Assembly (NCBI RefSeq): GCF_019112545.1
Contig: NW_025064899.1
Location: 955,064-997,704 of the forward strand
DNA length: 42,641 nt
Source: Guyanagaster necrorhizus
Lineage: Eukaryota > Basidiomycota > Agaricomycetes > Agaricales > Physalacriaceae
Reading direction: 5' to 3'
Shown: in pieces, positions 1-10,035 of the stretch
Layout: every line of letters starts with the position of its first letter
How positions within the stretch are numbered: the stretch's first letter is position 1
Made by a program: the position numbers and the translations under genes
The notes under the pieces: generated by a model
Database searches by the model: none
Told to the model about the DNA's origin: nothing
The model's input: only the letters and a program-made list of their open reading frames with translations

Positions 1-1130
1 TGAATTATTGAGTATTTTTACTTGATCTTTACTACAGAGACTCAGATCATGACAAATGACGCTCTCTTATCATTCCAGAACATGGTAGCTCAGAAATTCG
101 GCCGTTCTGTTGTTACTAGTGTTCCTGAGGTGCTCAAAGGTAGCCGCCACATTGGATAGATGGAGCATTTATATTTCAATAATTCATCTGACATTCTTAT
201 TATTCACCCTGTTATACAGATCTAACAGTCCGTTTCAATTACTGACTGCTGGCAAGACAAGATAAAGGTCAAATGCATCTGTGGCATGGGAACTTTGGTG
301 CTGTTTTTCCCCCATGTTCATGTTCCGGCAGCTTCGTTGTTTCCATCACTTTCTTGTACCATTGACACCTCACGATTTTCCCCCAGAACTACAGAACCGA
401 GCTGGATTTTGGCTCACAGTGCTTGTTCCAAACCGTGACCTTCCGGAAGGATATGATATCAGAAATGTCATTTGGCACCATCAACGCCAAACCTACTGAA
501 GCAATCATACTGGAATATGACCAGCTTATCGTCCGGTTTCTCCGTGAAAAAACTGGATAAATGTGTAAAGAGCCTTGGAGGTACTGTCCTCAGATGGTCG
601 TCGATGCTGGATGATGAACCGTTACCGCTCAACGCATCAACCATCGTCGCCATTCACCTATTACGCTGGATGGCGGTTGGGAAATTGAACCCAGGGCCTG
701 CGCCTGGGTAAAGATGGCCTGGAGATGCACATACTTCCTCGAGAAGTGGAGTAAACTGGTTTAACCCCATAAGTCGAGAGACACACGTTGTTTCTTGATG
801 TATGGCAAGCGTAATATCATCGATCCTACTCTTTTTCGCATTTATTCTGCCCATTATTAGGTTTATCAACAAGAACTTGATCAACGGTATCTCAAAGGAG
901 CCGGACTGTCCTTTGAACGATGAAGTGGGTCCTGTTGCCAGATTGGTACTCTGAAGAGGACATTGACAGAAAGAATGTTCGCGTGATTGCCGATATCCAA
1001 TATCGTCAATCTCGGCACGGCTCGCAACGTCCAGAGCTGGATCCATTTGTACATGCGGAAAACTTGATCTATTGTCTGGGATCCGGCAGGTAAATCAAGA
1101 ATTGATTTGACTGAAATTAGTTCTCTAATT
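1..1130 (+). other. Possible decayed exons, unidentified
   Basis: No complete gene can be supported here. Several short open frames on the + strand have a protein-like composition. One begins at the ATG at 49 and runs about 30 codons to a plausible GT donor near 139. Another spans about 396-499. A third runs from 920 to 1093 (57 codons, containing a WYSEEDIDRKN stretch) and ends at CAG|GTAAAT, which could be a splice donor. They lie in different frames with stops between them, and I recognise no family. They may be remnants of one broken gene or chance frames. The left edge of the window may also cut a gene. Confidence 0.2.
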
Positions 1131-3430
1131 TTTTCTGTTAATTATCAAGCGGGTAACGTCTTTGCACAATGCAACACGACATGACAGTCGAATCCCTAGC
1201 GGGTTCCCTTCTTAGGGCCGGTGGTATATTCGATGGCGTTGATGATCTTGTTTCCTTCCTATCGATTAGGCCATCAGCTATCGTTCCAGAAGTGCCATAA
1301 GAACTGAAACCTACATCATCAGTTTCCATTCCTGAACACTGCCGGATGCGCAATCCGTCTTAGTGATCGTCCTCGTAGGACTCTGTGTTCAAAGTGTGCA
1401 TGTCGCACTTGTGTCCGCAGGCGGTGTTGTAGCAGCGCGAGCGCGTCGAAGACAAGAGAAGCCATCTGGCGACAATGATAGGAGTTATTTGCAAAGTTGT
1501 GATGTAGCTACTTGTTGGAGTCTGCGGGAGAATTTGAGCAATCTGGCATTCTGGCATGCTGAGTAAGGATAGAATCTGAGGGAAATTGAAGGAATTAGGT
1601 AGAAATTACTAGAAAAGGTGTAGCCTAGTATAAATATGACCATAAGTACAAGGCCATGCTGAAACAAGTCCTCTGATTGAAGACACATGTATGCTGCACT
1701 TGAACAAAAGATAGTGTCTGTAATTTCACATCGAAACCAGTAAAGGACACTGGAGAAGACCAGAGTGTATCATTGAGAATGGTCTGGTCTTGACCGTCAG
1801 TTGACAGGTAGAACTATTAGAACGAGTGCGCACACTTGCTGCGAAACCACATTGTTATCACCCAGGGACCTAAACACGTTCTTTTGCGATGCCTGCCCTC
1901 CAGTTTGTCGATCAGTTTTGCGTGTGACGTTCACATCTCCTGAAGTACTCCAGGGTTCTGCCGTAGCATATCCGAGCTGATGGAGAGGGCAGGGTAGCCA
2001 GATGAAGGTGAGAAAACGGAAAAGGGACTCACAGAACGTTCTATATCTTCCGGGCTTCACATCCAAAGATGCATACATTCATCTTTTACCCACCCTTGCC
2101 TCGAGACCCAATTTTTTCTGATCAAGGACGGGACCTCATATACAGAGCGGAACGGGACCAGATGTACGACGCACTGTTATCTTGCGCAATCCTCCAGGAT
2201 GCGACGCTGAAGTCGACGTCAGCAGGTGATTGTCATTTTTGAGTGTTCACAACGTCCAGCGTCTCCGAGGGGTGCGGGCTGAAGGAAAGAACCCTAAGTG
2301 TACAATCCGTCATTCGCGGTTTTAGGCTTCTCGTAACTGTGAGCTCTACTGAGAAGTTATTCGTGAGCCGGGGAAGAATACCGGAAGGCGTCAAGGAACA
2401 TGCGACTGCGGGAAAAATGTCAGATTACAGGTTATGAGGGCATTTGAAGCACCATATTTACTTAGAACAACTGCTATCTCTCCCTACTAGTCCATGGAAT
2501 TCGAACGTTGCCAGCACTTTTACGCCGTAAGAGCTGAGAAGCAGGAAGGGGGTGGCAATATCTTTACCCCAGAAGTATCTGTGACAGAGCCACAATTGGT
2601 GGGCAGTGTGCTATTTTTGGTGCTGATCATCGCAAGTGCCACACTCACCAGACTCATTGTCGGGAATGGTAACCATTGTGCTATGCATTACTCAGCTGAT
2701 TTTCTTTTCTTTGCTTGAAGATTCTAGTATGTGCTCTCCAAAGTAGTATAAAAGCTGTATGTAGAGTGGGACACCTTTGTGTGTTTCCCTGTCACTTGGT
2801 AATCTACCCCCTTTTCCAACACAGGGTTTGTTCCTTATGTTCAAAAAAGGGTAGAAGTTAACCATAACTAGTTACAAATGCATGTTTGAAAGTTTTGCAC
2901 AGAATAAAACTTGCTTCCATTACTATTACATGAAAAAGGAAATACCTTCCAACTTTTGGGGTGGTTTTTGCACATCCAAAACATTTCATGCGGGAAATGG
3001 TCCACTTGTTCAACGACTGATGCTCACTGCAGTACTACTGGAAAAACATGTTCCACACTTTTAGTGCATACTTTAGGAGGGCACCAATCACCATTTTCGA
3101 ACAGACTCAGTGGATGAACGGATATCTTGGCCAGAGCCCGGAGACACCCATAGCAACAGCACGGCGACAGTGAAGTATGCTCATTTCGAGAAAAACTTTT
3201 CGGGTCTGAGAATCATATTCAAAAGAGAGCCAACCGCGAATTCTGTTCCTCCCAGATTAGAGTTAGAGTTTGCACCATGTCGTAGAATCAGATTGGTAGA
3301 TACGTAGCTCCCGTGATACCACAAGGTTGAACCTATGCTCAGATTAACGGGGGACATGTATGCAGAGATACGGTCTAAATGTAACGCCAAAAAGCCGTGG
3401 TGTCGTGGCAAAGCAGGGTGAATTCAAATA
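1131..3430. other. Intergenic, no convincing gene
   Basis: Only short overlapping frames are found on both strands and none has a recognisable motif. The frame at 2494-2718 (+) contains one hydrophobic stretch (VGSVLFLVLIIASATL) but nothing else to support it. Positions 2001-2100 hold one copy of a short repeated unit that is described separately. 2760-2980 is AT-rich. Confidence 0.5.
2001..2100 (-). repeat. Short dispersed unit, copy A
   Basis: Read on the minus strand this unit has a GGGTGG stretch, then a TTTGGATG stretch, then a GAACGTTCT|GTGAGT splice-donor-like end. 2002-2039 matches 5574-5611 at 33 of 38 positions, and all five differences are transitions. The same order of elements recurs at 5574-5680 and 5751-5856. 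In the minus-strand frame it reads ASLDVKPGRYRTF up to the donor. It looks like an exon end of a small gene family or of a low-copy repeat. Function unknown. Confidence 0.5.
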
Positions 3431-3488
3431 GATATATATTAGGACTGCGAAAACACTGAGGACGGACGCCCTTTAGCTGCAACCTTCG

Positions 3489-4231
3489 ATGGAATCCCAT
3501 CTTCCAACTCGCCACCAATCCCGTAGTTCGATGATATTCGAATTCACCCTCGCCGTCTTGCAATCTGTTGGAGCAGGAACAAAAGAATACACCATCGTGT
3601 ATGGCGTATTATTTTATCTTCTCGTCGTCTGGCCGTTGGTGTCACCCCGCATGATCGTATCACGTCTCAAGGACACTGTCGATGACATCCACACGCTCTT
3701 TGATGAGCACCGCGAAGTCTTGATTACAGAAGAGTTGAAACTGGCAGAGTAAGCATGGCTCCTTCCTAATGATGATGTCCTTCCTCACTGAACTTCAGAT
3801 TGCGAGCTGACGTATTGACAGTTGCCAGAGAAAATCTTGAAGCATGGCAACGCGTTTCCGTTGCCAGCCCACGCTCTTTATTGACGTACGCATCCGAAAC
3901 GAAGGATACTTGGAAAAAGGCGCGCCACTATCACAAGAACGCCGATGAGTTGAAGACAAGGCTGCAGGTATGTCCTCGAGCAATGACATGCGCCGTGGTT
4001 ACCTTTCACGGTTTAAAGATCATATTGCTCATGCACGCAGAAGAACACCAGCGACTCTTTGCCGAACGTCAAAGAACTTTTCGACACGAGCACGAAGGGT
4101 AATTGTTCTACTAGTATCCTGTTATGTGATGGTGAGCGAGCAGGTGGATTTGTGGCCTAGATGTATACTGACGATTATTCCAACTGCGAACAGGTAAAAC
4201 ACACTGTAACATTTTTCTCAAACACTTTTGA
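3489..4231 (+). CDS. Small single-pass membrane protein, unknown function
   Basis: I do not recognise the family. The model has four exons: 3489-3748, 3799-3967, 4041-4098 and 4194-4231. Introns are 50, 73, 95 bp, all GT-AG, and the joined frame stays open for 174 codons. Residues about 34-52 (YTIVYGVLFYLLVVWPLVS) form one strong transmembrane helix. A charged, helical segment follows (DDIHTLFDEHREVLITEE, then ARENLEAWQRV) that could form a coiled coil. The second exon reads well in the spliced frame, which supports the first two introns. The last intron is least certain, because without it the frame stops at 4159. An internal Met at 3531 could be the true start. A short AT stretch at 3431-3440 might serve as a TATA element. 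Single-helix proteins of this kind are common as lineage-specific basidiomycete genes. Confidence 0.5.
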
Positions 4232-5573
4232 GTGTTCTTGCTGTCACAGACATATCTGAGTGGTATCTTATCTTACTATCTCGCTTTCTTATTACACAGA
4301 TACGTGAATTAGCCAAAAATTTCATCATATAAAATGGACATCGTACCTGAATAATGTTATTCCGCTCTAAGCAGTGATATACCGATTCGGCCAGACATCG
4401 CATGATCCATTCATCGTTCTCAAAGACAAGGACAGGAGAAAGAGTTCGCTCGTCTTTTGCGCCCCATCCACATTCCCATCAGATGAATCCTATTCGTGGA
4501 CAGAGACAGGAAAATCAATAGGACATAATAATACCACTTGGCCCATCACCCTCGAAGAGATAAGGTCAAGACTGACCGTTGCGTGCTACAGCCCATCTCT
4601 CTTCAGGCGCTGGCATTGGCGTCCGCGACTCCATGGCATCACAGGGATCCACAAAGTAGCTTAAAGCAGGAAATGCTCGGCCTCTTATAGTCCCAGAAGA
4701 GAGGAGATGGATGGTCGTCGTTCATATAATGGTCCTTAATTACATTTCAACATATCCTAGAACTCACAGGCTACTGCCCCGCTGATCGACATATTGAATA
4801 GGATAAAACGTCCCGAGATATGCAGGGTCCTGCAGGTAGAGTGGAATCCAGAATGCGGACATTCCGCTGTCGCTCCGACCAAAAAGCTGACTGAAAGACG
4901 GGTCGATACCTCAACCAGGTAGATCAATAGTGATCAACCAGAGACCATGAACGCCACGACGCCTGCCGTAGCACGATATCGTCATGAACGAAAGACAACG
5001 TACCATCAGGTTCATTGGAAGGAACAGAAGTTCTGTGGCACTGGATGGGGATCGCGCCTGCGGTGTTTTGCCTTGGAGTCTACACATCCGGACATAAAAC
5101 GCTCGCCATCATCATCAATCTCATGCTTTCCTTCGTCCGCCAGCTTCGCGTACTTTCGCATCTCTGATGTATAAAGCGAACCTCTGTGGTACATTCAAGG
5201 CTCGACAAGCCAACGCAGGCTATTTTAGCGATAAAGAGGCATATGAAGACTAGAATCGATTGATATGAAAATGCACAAGAAAAAAGAAAAAAGAAGCCGT
5301 TGCCAAGTGGTATTGTCCGGAATTCTGGAACTGCAAACTACTACCACTTCGGTGATTGTCATCTGTCGGCCTCATCTTCGTGAAGGTTTGAAGAAGAGAA
5401 ATAGACATATCACTTACAGAACATGAAGAATGTGCCCCTGTACTCTGTCGCCTTCTGAATTGATGACATCTAAAAGCAAAGGGCCTCAGGAATTGCGTCT
5501 GTTCCTGTCTTCCTCGCAGTAAGAAATGGAGCTACGGGATGGCCAAATATACGATACTGTGAAACTTAGATCA

Positions 5574-5680
5574 ATGAAGGTGAGAAAATGGAGAAAGGAC
5601 TTACAGAACGCTGATTCATTTACTCTCCCTCGCTGACTACTGCATCTAAACGGCCATATAACCACCCTATGCCGGCCATG
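5574..5680 (-). repeat. Short dispersed unit, copy B
   Basis: Paralogue of the unit at 2001-2100 (33 of 38 identical across the donor-side segment, transitions only). On the minus strand an ATG opens a frame reading MAGIGWLYGRLDAVVSEGE and then stops. The unit ends at GCGTTCT|GTAAGT, the same donor position as in copy A. A third, more diverged copy sits directly upstream at 5751-5856. Confidence 0.5.
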
Positions 5681-5750
5681 AAGGTAAGCATTTACACCAC
5701 ACCCCTGCTAGGAAATGAATGAACATGACGAACACGAGAAGACAAAGAAT

Positions 5751-5856
5751 TACTCACAGCGAAGTTCATACGGCCAGCGACATCGCTCGTCAGTTTGTAC
5801 CAGTACAACATTTATACCATCACCATGGCATCCAGGTACGCATATAGCCACCCGCA
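5751..5856 (-). repeat. Short dispersed unit, copy C
   Basis: The minus strand reads CGWLYAYLDAMVMV and then stops, parallel to GWLYGRLDAVV in copy B. It again ends in a donor-like CTTCGCT|GTGAGT. With copy B it forms a degenerate tandem pair. The coding frame is broken, so these are probably remnants. Confidence 0.45.
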
Positions 5857-6885
5857 AAGAAATTCTCCCTCCCAAATCACTGCTTCATCCAGAATTTGGG
5901 AAAACACGCCTCGTCATATTGAGTGATTATCCATTTTGTGTACACTACTGTTTTCCATCCCTTGGCACGTCATATCTAGGCTGCGCGTAGGCACCACAGG
6001 ACAAGATGGACAGGAATATGACGATGTAGCGCTGGAACTGGCTCCGGTTGGACGTTCAAAGGAGAGTAAATTCAGAGAAAGTAAACGGCCGCTCATGGTC
6101 TGGACATCCAGGCATTGTTAGTCCTGTGGCGAGCTACAAGACTCCAATACGCAAGGCAAAGGATACGCATTGGAGGAATGGAACCAGATGCTCTGGCTGG
6201 AATACCGATGAGCGAGATGGATGGTAGAGAAAGCGAAAAGAGCGTACGAATCATCACCATCTTCTAGCCAGTTCTATCAGGCGTCATACGCAGATAGATA
6301 CTTCCACTTGCCTCCAGCCCCAAGACCTTGCTTTATCCAATTGAGGCGACGCAGACTCTGAGCAAGATGGTGCACAAGAGGCCGATAAGCCTACTTCCGT
6401 CTACTTCGATTGATGCATCTCTTGGGACGACAGGGAACAAAGGATGGCGATAGCCCAGGAAGTTGCCACTGCTTAGTGGCAGTTGTTGGCCGAGGACACG
6501 CAAGGATTCGGTGCGTATTGCTGAACCGGACTACGAAAATACAGGGTGGTGGCAGAGAATCGAATCTCAGCAACAGACGGCACTGAAGAAAGCTGTACAT
6601 GGTGAAAGAAGGAAACAAAAAGGCCGCGCGTGGCCACGTGTCCGGTTGGCCTGAAGTGTGGATCCAAACGGGTCCCTTCTTCCACTTTGACAGTCCCCAG
6701 CAAAGATTGCAGAGCTACCTTGTCGAGCTTGCTGACCGCTTTCTTACCTTAACATTTACCATTCTCTTCCTTACGGATATCCTCGAAATGTCGGACATTT
6801 GCTCTTCGAATCACCGCTTGCAGTCCAAGCACCGTGCAATCCGAGGGGATGCACGGTCTCTTAGTATGCATAGTTAGGGAGATCG

Positions 6886-7226
6886 CAACTATAACGAGAG
6901 TGGCAGAAATATCCTGCGTGCCCTCAGGAGTACGGACCGTAACCTGGTCGATGAACTCAGGATTATGAGGGCTTCGTGAGAAACCTGTGACCATCCCGAT
7001 TATTTGGCGAATATTCTTGTAATCCTCGCCAAGAAATAGACGATGCATAAACGTTTAAGCATGAAACTGGGTGTCGTTGGGACCTACCCTGCAGATACAG
7101 ATCAATAAAAATAACAAAAAGCGGAGGCACGGCTTACCTGATGCTAGAAACTTTACTTTTTTCTTCGATATTCGGGAAGAGCTTAGCCACAGACTTGTAT
7201 CCGAAGGCTAGAAGGACTTCAGTTGA
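6886..7226 (-). pseudogene. FAD-dependent oxidoreductase remnant
   Basis: Two homologous pieces remain of a basidiomycete FAD-dependent oxidoreductase (flavoprotein monooxygenase-like, fused-ring hydroxylase type). The first, 7226-7138, reads EVLLAFGYKSVAKLFPNI. A GT-AG intron follows at 7137-7089 (49 bp). The second piece resumes at 7088 and meets an in-frame stop soon after; the best part, from 7048, reads LFLGEDYKNIRQIIGMVTGF and then DQVTVRTPEGTQDISATLV. In the family these blocks lie well before and just before the second cofactor-contact region (DCTG), and more sequence normally separates them, so a deletion is likely. Homology ends abruptly near 6886 and the conserved DCTG is missing. 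Weaker resemblance may extend upstream to about 7365. Retention of the intron argues for decay in place, not a retrocopy. The family call rests on remembered motifs, not a search. Confidence 0.7.
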
Positions 7227-7882
7227 TATTTCGGAAATTCAATGAAAAAATAATACTGTGCATACTGCATTGGGGCACGTGCCGCAATTTGTCAAGGCGG
7301 GCCGTGCCATGCGCGTCGTCTTCCCTCTTCCCATCGTTGAAATCCAAGAATTCGACTCCATGTCACGGCGAGCAACACCTCGCATAACAACATCATCCAG
7401 AATGTCCTTAGTAGGATGGAAGAGTCTCTCACTGTCTGTCGAATGTAATTTGAGGCCGCATATGAATGTCGACCAGGTTGCAGGTACGTGCCCAGGAATG
7501 CTCCAGTTAGTCCTCCATGATGACGACTGCCTAAGTGTCGAAATATTTGCCACCGGAATTTTCACGTGACGAGTGCTAATAGGAGAGGCATGATGGTGGA
7601 TCGCCAAAGGCGGGCGCGCGATGACGCGGGGCCCAATGTTGTCTCACCTTTTCGGAGTCGTTGTTTCGACGGCGTCGCCGTAGTTTTATATTGTCGTTCT
7701 GGTCGACCCTCACGATCTTCGCTCTATCTCGTACCTCTAATTGCCAGGTCTTCCAATGCTTGCTGGGTTTTGTGACTTAGAAGGGGTATTGTTCGGAAAC
7801 TGCTCGTGATTTGTAGATGAAGCGCGGTCAGTCTAACATCTATGTTCAGTTCCGTCAGTAGTTCATTAAGTCGGTCCAGGGC
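7227..7882. other. Spacer between two divergent enzyme remnants
   Basis: The minus strand has a 122-codon frame (7607-7239), but its frame does not match the FAD family. Faint similarity to the N-terminal part of the FAD oxidoreductase shows in a different frame near 7270-7365. No start region or intact promoter can be assigned to either flanking pseudogene. Confidence 0.4.
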
Positions 7883-8765
7883 CCTTTTTTCGAATAATGC
7901 CGAATCACATTTCTGTGCCGCTTCCTGACGCGCAACGTCTGGTCTTTATGCAGGGAAGTAAGACATTCAAGCCGTTGCCTTATAATGCTTTCATTACTAC
8001 TTCCCTTTCGTATATCACTGTTAGGGATCGCCAGCCTCATGTTCGGAAACGAGAGATCGTCTCGCGTACTTTTCGCAGAAGACAGTGGTAGAGTTCGAGC
8101 CACATGTGTTCCGTACATCGACAAGCTGTGAATGGGACGGTATACATGGAGGACATGTCGGGCTAGAGGGTGAAGCTAATTCTGGACTGGTCATGACAGG
8201 TCTCTTTGGTTGGACTGCGTGCCTTGTGAGTAGGCTCCTCTCTTGTCTGCATCGTGCACTTACTATCCTTCTTTGCAAGGATGAACTATGTCGCATGTGA
8301 TGTCGGTTGTCTAGCGTTTAGAGCCCCATTCAGGATGAACTGAAGCAGCTAGATACCGCTTCGGTGCCCAGAGACCAGCACGCCGTGATATGCTTCTTCG
8401 ACCAAGCAAGGGAAAATATATCACGAAGCAAATACAGGCCAATAAGACTTTGAGTGGGCCAGCCGATTGCACCCAGGTCACGATGGAAGCTTTGCCTGCA
8501 CGGCGGAAAGCACTGCTCAGCCGAACCCCGGAGGAAACTTGACGACCAAGTCAACTCTGACATCGCTACGGCGTCGGGTGAGTGAAGAACTTACTGTACC
8601 CTCAAGCGTACATCGAGGGTCTGTAACTACACTCCATGGTGGCTACGGGGCTTCCCGTGTAGCGCCTGAAGGTGAGATGATGGTTTCGAGGAACCCTTTT
8701 CCGGGAGGTGCGTTTGTTAGTGTTCCTACTTTTACGATTCATCTGGATCCGGCGGTATGGGAGAT
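7883..8765 (+). pseudogene. Cytochrome P450 remnant, heme-binding end lost
   Basis: A decayed basidiomycete microsomal P450 monooxygenase. In order it shows: RIMPNHISVPLPDAQ (family FVRI.PNHVS); a helix-C region TVRDRQPHVRKREIVSRTF; then, after a frameshift near 8085, VEFEPHVFRTSTSCEWDGI; and a segment like GRVWFDCLPW ending in a 54-bp GT-AG intron (8226-8279). After the intron comes VGCLAFRAPF (family DVIGDLAFGAPFG), then a second frame change and LDTASVPRDQHAV. Next are LDDQVNSDIATASG and a broken K-helix region (family LPYLNAVINEGLR). Last is NPFPGGAFVSVPTFTIHLDP, the stretch before the PERF/PERW motif. No FxxGxRxCxG heme loop follows. The N-terminal membrane anchor is also not found. Several stops and frameshifts make it certainly non-functional. 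It points away from the FAD remnant. Confidence 0.8.
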
Positions 8766-9962
8766 GGCTCGAATGTGATCTTGCAGGCATTTTTGTTGGA
8801 TCTTGGTATTCCTATGACCTTGGTCTTGTCAGGATTACGCTCATGCCATCATAGATCTTGCGTCATTTATGAAATGCTTTCATTTTGTGCTGAATTTATG
8901 CTGATATTCTTTTTCGCCTGTCATGCTGACTTGTTTTATTGCGGAAGGTGAAACTAGGTCTCGTCAGGAAACCGTTAAGTGCTGTGCTGGCAGGAAGAGA
9001 CATGAAATATGCTAGTCCATCATGCACTAGGGTGGCGTTCATGCGGAAAGAGGCAACCTGAATGTGATGTCCACAGCCATGTTTATGTTCAGTATTCGCA
9101 GTACCTCGTTCAAAGTCGGAAAGCGGCGAAAGGGAGGCCATACCAACGAGGGGTGTATCTGTGTATGCGTCAAGAATCCATGGCAATGGGAGAAAGCAGC
9201 TGTCAGGTTCGGGTTCTTTGACAATTGCTGAAACAAACTGGTCTCAACATGCTACAAGGTATGTTCTCCATTCAATCAGTTGTGGGCATGTCCACTGAGG
9301 ACAGAGCCTAGGAACGGTGTTGGTATAATAGGGAACGCAAGCGGCCAGCAGCTGGTACCCTGAAACTCTTGAAGATAAAAGGTGGAATAGAACGTGGAAC
9401 TGCGAACAGCATGCAGAAGTGAGGATGCGTGTTGACGCGGCCTACGAATCCATCAAAGCGCGGACTCGAGGTCTAAATAAACAACAAATTAACAGCTTCG
9501 TAGGGCGACAGGCTCAATTTCCGTGCTATGATGATTCCGAACTTGGTCAGTCAAGGTGCGGTAGTAACGCTTCAGGCCTTGCTCATGCAAATAGCGTTTT
9601 TTTTGCGACTACAGCATAGGAAGCGCAGGCCCTCAGCGGGCAGAGGACAGGTAAGCTTTGAGCGATCGTTAGAGGAAGCCTGATTGTTTAGCTTCGAACC
9701 ATGAAATACAGGCGTTGAGACGGCACAGAAGTCGGTCATTTCATGCGATCGAGCCTCAAGACACAGACACACTGGAACAGCCAGGCTCAGTGTTACATCA
9801 TCACAGCTCATTCTAGCAGTGGCAAGGTGGTTGGACGGGAGACGCCGAACGTGGTAACTTTCATGGGAAAGAGGGGTTCCTTCTTCACTTGCCATCATCT
9901 TGTTCGATGCACAATTTTTCATTTTCAGCAACGGATTCGTTGACGGGGTGCGAAAGAGGCAT
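8766..9962. other. Intergenic upstream of MFS transporter
   Basis: Short frames are present on both strands: 9186-8896 (-, 96 codons), 9419-9619 (+) and 9931-9572 (-, 119 codons). None has a recognised motif. The P450 heme-binding end would be expected just after 8765 but I could not find it in either frame set. Confidence 0.4.
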
Positions 9963-9969
9963 TATAAAG
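9963..9969 (+). promoter_or_regulatory. TATA box of MFS gene
   Basis: TATAAAG lies 67 bp upstream of the ATG at 10036. It is the only good TATA element in the few hundred bases before the gene, and the spacing fits a short fungal 5' UTR. Confidence 0.5.
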
Positions 9970-10035
9970 GCGTCGGAGGATGAGAGAACGACGTCGATCG
10001 CTTTTCCTCCCTAGCAGTAGGGGAATTCTACCGCT

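Larger units (their letters stand above)
4232..6885. other. Gene-poor stretch with decayed fragments
   Basis: No intact gene is visible. On the minus strand several short frames look protein-like. 5194-5012 contains EMRKYAKLADEGKHE. About 4905-4763 contains GMSAFWIPLYLQDPAYLG and ends at a possible donor CT|GTGAGT. Two GWLY-containing pieces lie at 5574-5856. Stops and frame changes separate them and no family is recognised. The simplest reading is one or more broken minus-strand genes or old repeats. Confidence 0.4.
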
